Notes: a model not told the origin generated them from the letters alone. A stretch of 64,000 bases of DNA from Rhodocollybia butyracea (GCA_015501585.1 JADNRY010000128.1:110313-174312), one strand, 5' to 3'. Numbered from the stretch's first letter, positions 12,578 to 24,905 are shown. Translations and numbers: made by a program.

Positions 12578-14009
12578 ATTCGGCGGTGAAGATTGAAGCT
12601 GTTGCCACAGATCTTTTGCACGGTACTACATGGATACCCACCCCTGCTCTGCTCTGGCAGTATTTTCGCGATTCCAATCACGGTCCCGTATTTTCATGAT
12701 CATCTGCCAAGTTCCAACCAGATGGTTGGGGAGGATAAGTTTGAAGCTTGAAGCCTTGCGTTCCAATAAAGTTGCGAGGAAATTTCACCTGAATTAAATC
12801 CTATCATACTGTCAGAAGATGGGATAAGCTTGAACCCTTGTGTTCCAATAAAGCTTGCAAATTTAATCAATTCATTCGGGATTTATCGAATTATCGAATC
12901 TACGACATTGCTGCCGCTGCTGAATCCCTGATCCTAGTGTAGAATTAGAGCTGTGGAATGCTCTTCGGTCCTCCCTTCGAGATTAGGGCAACGAATTTAC
13001 GACGCCTTCAACCACGCACCGTTGCTGTGAATCTGCGTGCCAAACGATGACCGTCTCTCCCCAGGACTCGCTGCTCCAATCTCGAAGGGGGGTCCAGAAA
13101 GAGTACTACACAGCTCTAATTTTACACCAAGATCCGCTTGAGCAGCGGGGGCAACGCCATCACGTTGAAGAGAGATTTTGAATTACTGGTTCTAAATCCT
13201 CAAGGTTATAGAGCCCTCGGGACCGCTCTAGACTATATTGTAAACGGTTTATATGCCTGGATTGTGTGCTTACTAGCACTTCATCGGCTCAGTCAAGAAG
13301 CTTCGTCTAAGCCTTAAGTACCACCGAACAGCGTCCCACACAGGAATATGACACAAAAATATGACACAGAAATTCCACGCCAGCTATGGTCTGCGCTGTT
13401 GTCTTTTGACTCGTGCGAACCTGTCCGAACCCAACTCTGCCAATTATACACAGACCGTATGTATTGGCGCTCTTACCTGCATGGAAAAATATCCATCGCC
13501 GGCCATGGTCATAGGCGCAGGATTGGATGTGTTTGTAGGACTATTGTCGTAAACGGAGCGCTACCAAAACAGCATTTGACGCTTGGTCACTATCGTCATC
13601 ACTATTTGAGTAGGGCTTGGAACCGTTGAACCTTCTAGTTACAGCATCATTCTCAACAACAGACATTCTAACAGATAACATTATACATTGATTCGTATCC
13701 CTAGTCCTCTCGTCCTTGCCTGTACCTCTACCCTCTCGACCACTACTGCTCAAGTTTTGAAAACAAGCTGCTTCGGGAGTCCAAATTTGGAAATAGTAGA
13801 CAAATCGGCCACCCGATCCAAAAGAATCGGGGCACGACCATTCGCGGTATAATTGGAGAATGAATTGCCAAAAATGGCAGCACAGCCACCGACAGAGCTG
13901 TCAATGTCCATCCACAGCTCGAAGGGGCTCGAGAGCTCGCTCTGAAGGTATTCTAAAGCAAAGTTTGAGACTTCTTTAAGAGCATGGCTGGCATCTTTAC
14001 AAGCACTTA
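12578..14009. repeat. right copy of the tandemly duplicated segment, non-coding part
   Basis: Matches 8690-10,330 in the same orientation, with small insertions. One insertion at about 13,190-13,250 is absent from the left copy. No gene is supported. Confidence 0.65.
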
Positions 14010-14883
14010 CTACGGTTTTCCGGGATGGTTGTGATACGGTGGAATCCTTGGTGAAATTACTTTCTGTATCGCAGGATAGGCCTGCTGCAGTTTCTCTTCC
14101 ACCAACTCTTTTGGAACGAACATCACCTGCGTTGTATAGGAACCAATCTGGAGTCCATGGACAAAGATGGTTGTGCCGAGCTTACCACGACGCGGGATTT
14201 CCTTACCACTCAAAGGAGTCACGGTCTCTGCTACCTCTGTTTTGTGCAGGCTGATCCCTTTGATTTTATCAATCATTGTCGGTATTGGGAGTTTAAGGCG
14301 AGACAACAGGTTCTCGATATGTTTCTATATGTAATGTCAGCTCGTTATAAAGACCTCGATGAAGGCAAGTACACACCACATCAACGTTTTTCTTCCGTAT
14401 GATTTCTGCAAGATCAGACAATGGGAGGATCCAGGGGTGTGGCTAGTATATGTCATAATTGGCCGAATTAACATCAAGAAAATGAAAAATGACTGGATGC
14501 GAACCTCGACTATTACTACGCCACTAATAGCACAACTGGTCAGTAAATTCGTATAGCCGCGATAGGAGGACACTCACTTCGACTTTTCTCTCTTTAATTC
14601 CGGATGAAAGAGTACGTATTTTGACGCAGGCATGGGGAGGCCAATGTACTGGGAGACATTGCTTTTAAGAATCAATACGAAAAATGCAACGATTACATAC
14701 CTCTTTATCAGTGGAGTAGAGAAGATGTCCTTTAAGAACTTGGGCAGATGGTTCCTGCGGGCTAACCGGTTGGGACGGGGGCGACGTAGCCCTAGGAGTT
14801 TGGACTGGTTGCGCATGAATGGATAGGCTGAAGAGCACAATCGCGGAAACGAGGCTAAGGATTTTTTTGGAAGCCAAGATCAT
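14010..14883 (-). CDS. secreted protein of an unrecognised tandem-duplicated family, copy B
   Basis: ATG at 14883 begins MILASKKILSLVSAIVLFSL...HAQP, a signal peptide closely matching copy A. Exon 1 is 14701-14883 (61 codons, GTATGT donor) and exon 2 is 14578-14648 (EYIGLPMPASKYVLFHPEL, GTGAGT donor). A micro-exon of about 19 nt (GVVIVE) follows, then an exon with LSDLAEIIRKKNVDVVCTCLH. The final exon carries GSYTTQVMFVPKELVEEKL and ends at 14010. The last splice junction is unresolved because the DVVCTCLH frame and the SYTT frame differ. The predicted mature protein is about 200-250 residues. The conserved DVVCTCLH and MFVPKxLV blocks look functional, but I know of no matching domain. The intact splice sites make this the better-preserved copy. 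Confidence 0.62.
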
Positions 14884-16657
14884 ATCGTATGTGATTCCAG
14901 AGAGACGAGTTAAATTTCGAAGACCGGCTTCAAGACCTGGAATGGGGTTTGGGGTTTTTCGGGCCACTCTTTAAGTAGTAGCTATAATCTCGTACGTTAC
15001 CGGCTACGCGATAAATCAGACAGAACCATCACAAATAACCGATCTGTGGGGATCCGAGATGATGTTACCTGATGTTGACACGATGAAATAGTCGGAAGAG
15101 GCCAGTCCAAATCAGCTATGACCTACAGGACACCGTACAGAACGTTGCAAAGCTGTGGGACGACCCTTGAGCATCCTGGCGAGGTTCTACCGAATCTCTC
15201 TTTATCCCTTAACTCTCCTACCACTCAATGTTCTGTAAAACGACAAATGACCCGACCCAAACTGGCGGGACTATTGCTCCAGCCCCGCATTGTCGCTCTC
15301 GTTTGATTCGCGATCATTTTAATGAACAGCCCTGAGACGCACTATTCCAGACTATTCCTCACAAGAGCAAAATTCAGGCCACAAGTTTCACTGATATTTA
15401 AATCACATTTGAATCGCCTGCATTCAAAGTCAGGACGGTCATTGATAAAATGGTATACTTATTATCCAGTAGTCTCCGCGGGGCCGCCGTCCAGTAGCGT
15501 CCAGCAGGATGCAAGCTGATGCCAGCTGAACGTTGAACGTTGAACGCTGACTAGGAGTCTTCGACTCCTGAGCGTGAACCATTCTTTCAAATGGAAGAAT
15601 ATATGTTATCCGGACGACTGTCGGATCAATGGTAGATGGTACTTAGCTGATGGTATCACTGGTGGCTTGTGATAGATGCTGCTGATCTGGTATCGAAAAT
15701 CTTCCCTTTGCATTCTTCCTTCCTTCCTTACGCCAATGGGCTATCTGTAACAGGACAGAATACACGCGGTATCACTGATCAGTCCAATCCGCAAAACGTG
15801 TGTGAGCTCGAGCCGCAGTCGGGCAGTGTCCATCTCAACTTCCGAGACAAAAAAGAAACGCCACCGCGCAAAATATACGATAAGTCGACTCTGAACCCAT
15901 CGCACGGGTAAAGCCAAAAGGCCTACGGCGCCTAAAGCCTCAAGACCGCGGGTTGCTCTGGTATACTTGTACTTGCGTGGTTCCGAATACGTTGCACAGC
16001 TAGTCCGGAGTACGAAAAGGGAAGGAAACAAACCGGGACTAGACTAGAGGGTTCTATGGTAGAGGCCCTGCTTGATGATTATTCGGACGAGCTAGACTGG
16101 GAGTCGGAATAGCGTGACGAAATAGTGTGGGACAGGAAAGGAGAGGAACGAAGATAGCCGAAGATAGGTGATGGAAGCCTTGAACGGCGGCCGAAGGTCA
16201 GTGGGTGGGTTCCTGTGGGTTCATTGCGCCGTCACTGGGCTATCCTCCGCTGGTGGGTGATCTTCTCCGATACCATCTACTACTCTTTAGCTTTCCTTTC
16301 CTTCTCTCCACTCTCCAATAGTTTATTCTTTTCTTTCTTTCAGCTCGTACACAGTTTTGGTTTACCCTTGGATTTGATTCTGTCTCAAAATATGCCATGC
16401 AAGCCTCTCGTCCCTTGATCATGACTAACTTAAAAACAATCTACAGAGCTCGATACTGCCTAATGCTCGCGTACTAGCCTAAGCTAAGAGCGGCCGCCGA
16501 TCTCCAAAACTCGCTGCGGCGAACAGGGACACATGTATAACCGGTGTCCGCTGGAAACCAGTGGAAAGCGCTGTACAATAATCGCTCCAGCACTCCAGCT
16601 CACGTCGATCGGCGGCCTGACATGGAGAACGAAACTTTCAGGTGACCTGTAGGTTGC
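14884..16657. other. intergenic region, end of duplication and unassigned sequence
   Basis: Sequence shared with 11,690-11,830 continues to about 15,210. The rest has no supported gene. A 40-base stretch near 15,736 (AATGGGCTATCTGTAACAGG) resembles exon 3 of the secreted-protein gene at about 6090, too short to interpret. The CT-rich stretch 16,260-16,350 yields only low-complexity frames. Confidence 0.4.
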
Positions 16658-17010
16658 TCAATTGTAGGTTCCTGCGCCCCAGGTTTTCTTGATGGTATCC
16701 CAGGCTTTTCCTCTCGCTTCGATGGGTGCATGATTACATTGCGAATGGGCGTTGATGTTGGTCCTGTTTACGAATTAGAAAACTAGTAAGTCTAGGTGTT
16801 GTAAAGCAAACGTACGTATCGTGGTCGATGTCTTGATGCGAGTGGGCGAGGCCGGGATGACCGCTATGTCTATTGAGCGGGCAAGATGGTGAGATGCTGT
16901 TCGCTACGAGTATAACGCGGTTTTTACTTACTCTATATCACGCGCGACCTCGACAGGCATGGCCAGCGCCCTTTGCAGAGCACTGAAGAGAACAAGAGAA
17001 TGAGCGAAGG
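16658..17010 (-). pseudogene. tiny secreted-protein gene, copy A (start codon missing)
   Basis: Exon 3 (16658-16763), exon 2 (16816-16869) and exon 1 (ending at 16932) join in frame through GTACGT and GTAAGT donors. They encode a short His-rich protein ending AWDTIKKTWGAGTYN. Exon 1 reads LSITFAHSLVLFSALQRALA, the body of a signal peptide, but the position that is ATG in copy B reads TCG here. The only in-frame ATG (AMPVEV) lies after the hydrophobic segment. Unless an upstream exon supplies a start, the gene has lost secretion. Copy B is at about 17.8-18.2 kb. Function unknown. Confidence 0.5.
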
Positions 17011-17160
17011 TGATGGAGAGCTTCGAGAGACTTGGATGGTGCAAAGGTGAATGTACATCGTGGAGAGATGGTATCGAGGATTCGTACAAGGCCTGCTTGT
17101 GACTTTGGGATATGTGTTGTATGAGTGAGAACCAGCTGAAGAACGTTGGAGGGGTGTAAT

Positions 17161-17170
17161 CCTTTTTATA
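17161..17170 (-). promoter_or_regulatory. TATA-like box upstream of tiny secreted-protein copy A
   Basis: The minus-strand reading is TATAAAAAGG, about 150 bp upstream of the signal-peptide exon of copy A. It fits a core promoter, although the downstream start codon is missing. Confidence 0.4.
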
Positions 17171-17829
17171 CTCTCGAGTCCTTTCATAACGAGGTGAGTC
17201 TAGTCAATCTGAAGCGCTAATCACAACTTACGAAAGTTTCCAAATTCCAAGTTCCCTTTGGACTGAACCAGCAAGCCCTGAGAAATATGTAATCTCACTT
17301 TGTCGACTGATGCTCACACTACAGGCTTTGTATACGGTTTCCCTATCGGCTCGCCAAAGGATTCGAGAGAAATCTGATATTACATTCCGTTATCTGTCTC
17401 GATTCCTACGCCTCGTTCGAGAATTTGAACGATTTCTGAATATACGTTTCCGTTGTCTGTTTCGCGTCCTGTCCGATTCAGCTTTGTGGCATAGTAGTTT
17501 CTCGGAAGAGAGCATCTCCTGAATCAGTGAATCACAGCCTTGGTGAAATCGAGCCAGCGCGGCCAATCGCAGGCGATTATTGTTGATTCTTTGCACCAGT
17601 AAAGTCGGATTGAATCGTGATTGCCGTTTGGTATCGACACGAAGATATACCGAAGAAAAGCTGAAATATCCTCGATAGAAAAAGACGTTCCCGGTTGATC
17701 ATGAGCAGGAGAGTATTGAGCTTTCGGGGCTGTATCGTAACAGTCCAGCAGTAGAAAGTGAGAATGGAGGCTGCGCTCCTTGGTTGGACGACTTGGCGCT
17801 ACCCCGAACGCCTTTGCCTTGTCTCCGTC
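17171..17829. other. intergenic region between the two tiny secreted-protein copies
   Basis: No gene is supported. The 17,390-17,600 open frames on both strands are Arg-rich shadows of each other. Confidence 0.4.
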
Positions 17830-18178
17830 CCAGACTTTCTTGACGGTATCGCAGATTATTCTTCTCGCTTCGATGGTCGCATGGCTCCTATGCCAATGAG
17901 CATTGCTGCTAGTCCTGTATACAAATTAGACGAACGATTAGGTCTTGATTTCTCGAAGCGAGCGTATCGACGTACATACCACGATGCAAGTGGGCTAGAC
18001 CGCGATGATTGCTATATCTATCGGCCGACCAAAATGGTTGAGAAGACGCTCGCTATACCGATAGGATGGGGTTTTTTACTTGCTCTATATCACGCGCGAC
18101 TTCGAGAGGCATGGCCGGTGTCCCTTGCAGAGCACTGAAGAAAGCGAGAGAATAAGCGAAGGCGATGGCGAGCGTCAT
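17830..18178 (-). pseudogene. tiny secreted-protein gene, copy B (splicing and frame damaged)
   Basis: ATG at 18178 opens a good signal peptide (MTLAIAFAYSLAFFSALQGT) followed by AMPLEVARDIE, matching copy A. The first donor is GCAAGT where copy A has GTAAGT. The second exon is shorter than in copy A, so the conserved end (PSKREE versus TIEARxxxWDT) falls in a different frame after splicing. Copy A keeps the splice sites but lacks the start; copy B keeps the start but has lost the frame. A GC-AG intron could rescue the first junction but not the frame of the last exon. Likely a pseudogene, or a copy encoding a changed C-terminus. Confidence 0.45.
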
Positions 18179-18193
18179 GGTAAGTGATTTGGA

Positions 18194-18640
18194 TTGTGCA
18201 AAAGTGAGTGTGTCGGAGAGAGGGTATATTTGTACAAGGGCTCTCTCGTGTACCGTAACTGTTCCGATGGTAACTACTACACGTGTGTTCAGGACCTTGA
18301 CGCAAGCTCCGCGCCGCCTTGTATGGTGAACGACGATGAAACCAAGTATGTGGTGGATACCGATATTAGGAGCGGGTAGGCTTCACTCGACATGGAACTA
18401 CCAGCTTTCTGCGGTCTGGTCACGAAGACCTTGACGAGAACTTCATCACTATCAACCTGACACGACCGATTGTCAAGCTTTCAAGGCCTTCGTATGCCCT
18501 GGCAAGGCTATCAGTATCACGTCCATCATCGATTCTCCCACCCAAACGTACCAGAGTTCTCTGACGAGGGATAGCGGAACAGCTGGGATGCCTACGGATA
18601 TGGATCTCTTTACCGCTGATGCAGCTGTAAACAGAGAAGC
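18194..18640 (+). pseudogene. possible remnant of a cysteine-containing coding region
   Basis: Two plus-strand stretches look coding. One, at about 18,235-18,380, contains RNCSDGNYYTCVQD and APPCMVNDDETKYVVD. Another, in a different frame at about 18,450-18,630, contains DCQAFKAFVCPGKAISI and ends before a GTAAAC. Cysteine spacing and hydrophilic composition suggest pieces of an extracellular protein, but I cannot join them with convincing splice sites and see no start. Function unknown. Confidence 0.25.
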
Positions 18641-20028
18641 ATCTCCAATGAGATGTCTTCAGACATGATGAATACTATCTATAAGCATAGATCAGCATAA
18701 GAGGTCGTGTACGCACCAAGAAATGAAGGAATGCTCAATAGCGTTTGTGTATTAAACGACGCGATGATTGGCAGCCGCTGATAGTCTTCCCACTCCCAGT
18801 ACTTCGGAAAACCTCCACATCAGGAAAGCAAGGAACAAGCCTCAAGAGACTCCCAGCTCGATTCAGCCTTATCTGACGACTATTTGCCACAGCGAGCAGA
18901 TAGAGATACGGGGACGTCGAGGAATACAAAAGAGAGGAGTGAGGGCCGAAAGTCCTTGGACAAGTTGTCTGAAGCGCGCTCGGCTCGCCGCTGTAGTCTG
19001 TGTATGTTATTATGTTATAAGATGAAGTTCAAGAACGCGAGTGAAATGATCCCGTGACGTGTCACCAATCACATCTTAAGTAAGACCTTATCGCCCGTTT
19101 CCTTTTTTGTCTTATCTCCCTTCCAGACTTTTATAGACTTGTTTATAGAAACTATTCCGTTGCTGGATCATCCGCTTTGCTGTGAGTCCCATCGGTCTTA
19201 TGAACACCGCAATATCCTTTAGCCAAACATCGGTGGCAAGGTACCAGTCACTAGTGTTCAATACTACTACACTCCGCCTAAACCTCCTGGTTCTCGCAAA
19301 GAAATCTCAAATCTCTAGTATAGTATCACGGTTGACAATGCTCACCATAGTGGGTATCATTCCACGATATGATGTGTCTGAAAAGGTTCGTCTCTCAATA
19401 GTAAATACTATCCTCGTTTCCCATAAAACTTGAGCTTAACAGGACGCCCTCTTGGTTGTTGACTATGAAACCGCAGTGCTTCTCTTCGTGACGAGATAAG
19501 TAGACATTTAACGTTTATGTAATGGGCCCCGTTTTAGCCGGTGTGTTGTGAATTGTTGCAAATTTGCTCCTTATATCACAGATGGCCATATTCCGTAAAA
19601 CCAATCCGCATCTTTGATGTGTCTAAACCAGTTATCCGACCAAACAGCAGTCCCAGGACTCAAGAGTCTACCTGTAAGTAATCCCCACTGATCCACACCT
19701 CTGTGGTCTTTTGCGGCCCATTTTAACACCAAGTCATTCTTATGCAATTTCGACTTTCAAATTTCGCTAGTAAAGTCTGTGTTGTATCAGGTTATCGCCT
19801 GTTATCGCCTGTTATCGCGTCAGATTTCTTCGTATCTAATTGAGTCGCGGGAACCAAACCTCACCGATCACAGGCGGTGTAAAAAATGCGGGGGTCTCAG
19901 GGTCTATCATGCTTATAGACTCGGGGGATGTAATTGTTCTGTCGGTGCATCAGTCCCCACCCCCTCGAAGACAGCTTGCCGGTCAATCTGCATTCAGTGC
20001 AATATTACTCTCGATACAACTCTTAAAT
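18641..20028. other. intergenic region
   Basis: No gene is supported. A short tandem repeat of GTTATCGCCT (three copies, the last varied) sits at about 19,792-19,820, roughly 210 bp upstream of the secreted two-module protein gene, in its probable promoter region. Confidence 0.4.
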
Positions 20029-21457
20029 ATGCGCGCTCTTCTTCTCTTTATGCTCGTAGCTATCTCCGTACTTGCTGTGTCCTCTATATCAGCAGTGGAT
20101 CGTCGAGCCGTGCAGTCAAAAGTCAAGGGAAACCCCCCAGTAACTCATTCGAAACCCAAGTCGGAACCCAAGTTGGCCCTAAGTGTAAGTGTGTTTGCTC
20201 GTGGACCGTGGTCAGCCGATATACCTGTTTCGCTGTTTTTGCTACTATGCCTAATGCCCACATCTTACCAGAAAACTCCCCCCATCGTGACCTTCATCTC
20301 TGGAAAAACAGGCAAAATTATGACAACTGGCCTACAAACCAATAACGTTGAACATCTCTTTAACAGTTGGATCTCGAAAGCCTTCGATATTGATTTTGCC
20401 AAGTTGAAGCCAATATACAAAGGTCGCTTTAAACCGTCACCACCAGAACCCAAGAGTCGGCAATGGGTATATATCACAATCACACGATTCCAAGGGCGTC
20501 AGTGGTTTGGGTGGGTAGCATTTGGTAGTGAGTACTCGCTATTGGATCTAATTTTCCTTGCGTTCCTCATATATCATCTTGGCTAGATCGGCTGATACTC
20601 AACCGGTACAGCGACAGTACTAAAGCAGTCGTAGAGAGGATAAATGGGCTCAGGTATTTTGGCATTAGCCCAGGCAAGCCAACCTCGAAAACATTCAGAG
20701 GCACGAGAGGCAAACCTGTTCCACATCCAAAGAACAATATATTAATGATCGCACTCGCCAAAGAATGGTACAAGCTTTTGGGGGAGTTCAAGAGGGACTT
20801 TATGGCTCCACCGGTACCCAGCGTGACCTTCACTGTTGGTATTGGTACTGGCGGTACTAGCAGTGAGCCGTCGAAAGGCGTACCTCAAGAACTCACCAAA
20901 GCGATCAATGGCGCTTTGCGTCGGAGCTCAGAGGACCAAATAACCTACAGCGGTCTATACCTGCCTGCACAAATGAATCAACGATGGGTTTACTTCACGC
21001 TCGTCGGGATAGGCCAGTGTGGTGAGGCGGATCCATGTTTCGGGTGGATGGCAATGGGTCGTGAGTACTTGCTACTGAATCTAGTTCTCTTTGTCTCATA
21101 TACACTTTCCTAGACGACTTCAAGTCTTCTGGCGACTACTTTGATCGCAATCATGCACAGATATATGTGGGCATTGTAAAATGGGAAGTAAACCAAGGCA
21201 AATCTGGTTTTACTGTCATTGGGGAGTATCCTGCGACTCGGACTCTTGAACAACTGAAGGCTATAGTGGATGCAGCCGCTTCCTCCGGATACCCGAAGCA
21301 ACTGACTCCGCTGGGGCAGAGTGAGGCGGAATGGTGGCACTTCATGGAAGAATTTGTTGCACAACGGGATGTATGGCATCAGGATCATCACAGCTTCTCA
21401 TGGCCATTTGTAATACCAGGAATAGGTCATCCGGTACCTGTTGTTGGCCAAGCATAG
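20029..21457 (+). CDS. secreted protein with two tandem homologous modules (4 exons)
   Basis: Exons 20029-20184, 20272-20527, 20587-21060 and 21114-21457 total 1230 nt, or 409 residues, in frame throughout. The N-terminus (MRALLLFMLVAISVLAVSSI) is a signal peptide followed by a basic, Pro-rich stretch. Exon 2 and the second half of exon 3 encode related modules. Each starts with a P-I/S-V-T-F strand and contains a QWVYIT/RWVYFT motif and a GW(V/M)A(F/M)G motif. Each is interrupted by an intron at the same place (GTGAGTACTxGCTAxTG). The second module continues as QIYVGIVKWEV, FTVIGEYPATRTLEQLKA and a His/Trp-rich C-terminus. Intron 1 is 87 nt, a multiple of three without a stop, so its retention would still give an open protein. 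I do not recognise the family. A 5'-truncated paralogue lies at 54.1-54.7 kb and a smaller relic near 57.43 kb. Confidence 0.75.
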
Positions 21458-22814
21458 GCTGAAATGGAAGAATGGCGTTGTACAGTAGTACTACCTGACT
21501 AGAACTCGAGATCCTAAACGGTAGATGTCCTAGTGCCAGGCAGTGAAAAGCAAGGCGCGGCGGTTAAATCCCGCGAGAAGCTCATTTAACAGCAATTTAA
21601 CAGACTAAGAGACACTGAGGACGAGATGAATATTTAGCATCTTTAATGGTTCCTTTGAATGATGCGTAGCCATTTATGTAGGGAAACAAAGAATGGAAGA
21701 AGGAAGGAGGATAAACCACACAGAATTCCCGTGTTAAGGAATACTTGTCAGAGTACTCGAACACAACGATCAAAACAATGTTACAATAGTACACAGCTGC
21801 GCGAAGACACGCCGAATCAATGAAAGTAGACAGTGGCGGACCCAGTAGAGTGCCAGAGTAGAGTACCTATAACAGTCTAATGCTCAACGGCTGGAATGAG
21901 AATGGACTCCAAAGTGCGAACACAAATAATTAAGCGCTTCGGCTTTCCTTGTAATCACGTGACCAGACAGTGAGCGCTTGTTTCACATTCTTGACTGGAT
22001 TGTTCGATTTTCGTGTTCCTCAACGTTTCTCCGACGAAGTGGATCATTTGAAGTAAGAAGTCATATAAATGTATGTCTCACGGACTCGTCCACTCCTGGA
22101 GTAGCACTGGGTCGATTCATGGTCACCTCACCTTTTGCTCAACTTTTGCTACCTTTTTTCTTTGCTAATTCAAGCTCTGTTACTAACTTGTGTCTATTAG
22201 TATTATGTTGGTATGTAGTCGAACCTCAAAATATGGAACTTTGAAGCCCTGTCATCAACGTCATACACTGCTGAAATTGGTTGGCCTAGAGCACAGAAGA
22301 GATATAGGTTGACGCGTTTACGGCTTGATTTTCAACATATCGCGCGTCTTCCATCCCGCTGTTTGGCCATGACATTGGAGATTCCTTCTATCGGATGGTA
22401 TTCCACTATTTCACTGGGTACCGGTGGCGGTTACCTCCAGCAGACTATCGACTATTAACGCCTAGCCAATAGATCGATTCAACTCAGACCAAAACGCTCA
22501 AGTTTTCTGTCATAATGCCTCTCGACTGTGTTACGGAAAATCCAGGTGCTACGAAAGTGCCTAGGTTCAGTATATCCTGGATGATTGCTGTACATGGCCC
22601 GCTGCCTATTTCCTTTTCTCCCTTGTTTCGTGCTGTTATACCTCCGTGTTGTGATACCGTCTTCTGGTGCACTTCCTGCGTGTTCATGAAGCGTTCACGA
22701 GGCTCGAGCTAGTCAGCTAGATTCTTCAGTCAAATTTAGCGGGTCAGCGAGTATGAATAAGCGATTGCATGGGAGAATGAGGACTAGCTCTGAGATGCAT
22801 CTCCAGATGTACGG
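21458..22814. other. intergenic region
   Basis: I see no supported gene, repeat or RNA here; open frames are short and uncorroborated. Confidence 0.45.
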
Positions 22815-24680
22815 CGCTTCAGCTTCCGATGTTAACGCTTTAGTCCAACTACTTTATCTCTGTCCACCCTTCGCCTCATATTGCCCCAGAAGCCGCCCAA
22901 AAAACCTCACATGCTCCTTCGCATCTTCGATCTTCTGCTAATCTCATCCCACATCACTATCACGTTTCTCTTCGGCTACTATGCACACCTCGCCTCATAG
23001 AGGAATCATCGATTTCCGAACTGGTACCGGTACAGCGCTAGGTCGTTTACGCTGTGCATTATGCGTCCAGCATCTATTGGACCAACAAGGTCTCATCCAG
23101 GTCTCGTCATGCCTCGGTATGGCTTCAGCGCTTCAGCTTCCCACTTTAGCACTGTAGCCCCACCACTTTCGACATCTCCGCTGTCCTTCGCTCTGTATCA
23201 CTTCAGAAGTCACTCAGAAAACTACATCCTCCTTCGCATCTCCGACCTTTCTTCCTGTGCTAATTTCATCCCACGTTGATCTTCGGTGTATAATGCCTTG
23301 TTACAATCCGCCTTCTACCACGTACATCCTGCCTCATAGATGAATCGTCGATTCCTGAACTATGCCTCCGACGTCTAGACGTCTACTAGTTAGGCCAACC
23401 AGATCTCGTCCAGGTCTCGTTCCCCCGGCGTGAGCGCGCGCTCACGGTTGCCCCCGTGCTGTTCCTGCCGCTATTGACAAAAGAGCTTCGGTTTCGATGA
23501 ATCGGACGGTGGGACTCTAAACTATGATTCTACAGTTTTACTGTGGATTCTTGTCGAGTAGGCTATTCGGTCTGGGTGATCGAGAGAGCCAGCCACACTA
23601 CTATGATATCTCGTAAACTTGAACTATATTACAGACGTTTCAACCATTGAGAATCTGATTTGGACGCATCGCGTGTGCGGAGCGACCTGACTGTGCTGCC
23701 GGGGTGCTATAAGACGAGCTTCATCGGAATGCTGTGAGTCAACACATGTAGGGAGAACGAATGTGATGTGTCAAAGCAAGGGACCAGGTCCAGAAGGTCT
23801 TTTGCATCGTGATCATCATGCATCACTATCAAGTCGTTTATGCTGGATTGACGTCCAGTACTCCAGTCTTCCACTGCCCTTCCCGTACTAGGCGCAATGT
23901 TGTGATCACAGAAAAAATCCCAAATATAGTAAGAGTATTTCCTCGAAGCGTAACAATACTTGCGTTGTTCTGACTGTCGACCATGATCCAGTTCCAAGCA
24001 CCGAAATCAATTGTTGGACTCTCCAACTGCTACACTGCGCCAAGAGATATCGATGATGTGTGAGCAAAGGAGCCCAATCGGTCTTGACAATGTTGGGGTG
24101 TCTGCATCCTCAGCGGGTCTAGCCGACGCAAAGAAGCTCATCAGAGCGCCGAAACTGTTTTAGCCTGCTCTTAACCATGCACAACTTTCAATTTGTCTGG
24201 ATTAGGTATTTCCCCCTACACGCGACGAAAATGCATACATTTTCCGTTTACCGCCAGATTTCTTGTTCACTCGCGACTTCGGCTCCTCATAGTTTCTGTT
24301 TTTTTGCTTGGGAATCTTCGTATGGTCTGCACCCCTATGGTGAGGAAGCCTCTGTGCAAACCAAACACAGTTGAACATAACCTGAAGCGTCCCCTCGCCC
24401 TGCCAGTGGATTGCGTCTTTGTTGAACATTCAACTTGTTCATCATTATGATTGCTCAGCGCTCAGCCCTGAAATCACCATTCTTTACCAGATTGCTTGAT
24501 ACCTTGGCATCTTTCCCTCTAGGCTTCACTTATCATCGCAGTATCAACCCTAACTTTTCCATCATATATTCCAACTTGTCTAGCATTCAACTAAGCTTTC
24601 CAACACGCTCTGTATAGGAAAAGGAACATCCCTCTTCACATCAGCCGTTTCTTCAGTTGCCAATATCCTGAGCGTCTGGT
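22815..24680. repeat. segmental duplication, left copy
   Basis: This non-coding segment matches 33,260-34,970 in the same orientation. Shared landmarks in order are a CTTCGCATC-rich part, the CGGTTTTACxGTGGATTCTTG stretch, GATCGAGAGAGCxAGCC, the GTTTTTCCTCGAAGCGTAACA stretch, TTGTTCTGACTGTCGAC and the CTTGGCATCTT stretch. Inside it the first part is itself repeated (about 22,815-23,045 and 23,125-23,370), giving three copies in the window. Frames such as 24,177-24,374 are not preserved in the other copy, so I call no gene. Confidence 0.7.
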
Positions 24681-24905
24681 GTTTGTCATATATCTATGAT
24701 GTGCCTCTTATCCCTTCATTACTTGGGTTCCACTCATTACATGGACTGCCAGCGGCAACGCATAGATCTACATGCTGTGTAGTCATTTTTTTGCGATCCT
24801 GTATTGCTACTTAATTTACCTTGTTCATAAATGTCGGCGCTTGGGCCTTGGCCATCTTCCACCTCCAACGCACACATACTTCACGAAGTATAACCTGACA
24901 AATTT

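Noticed and set aside
15736..15780. Short match to exon 3 of the secreted protein at 6.1 kb
   Set aside because: Only about 25 continuous bases match, too few to claim a gene relic.
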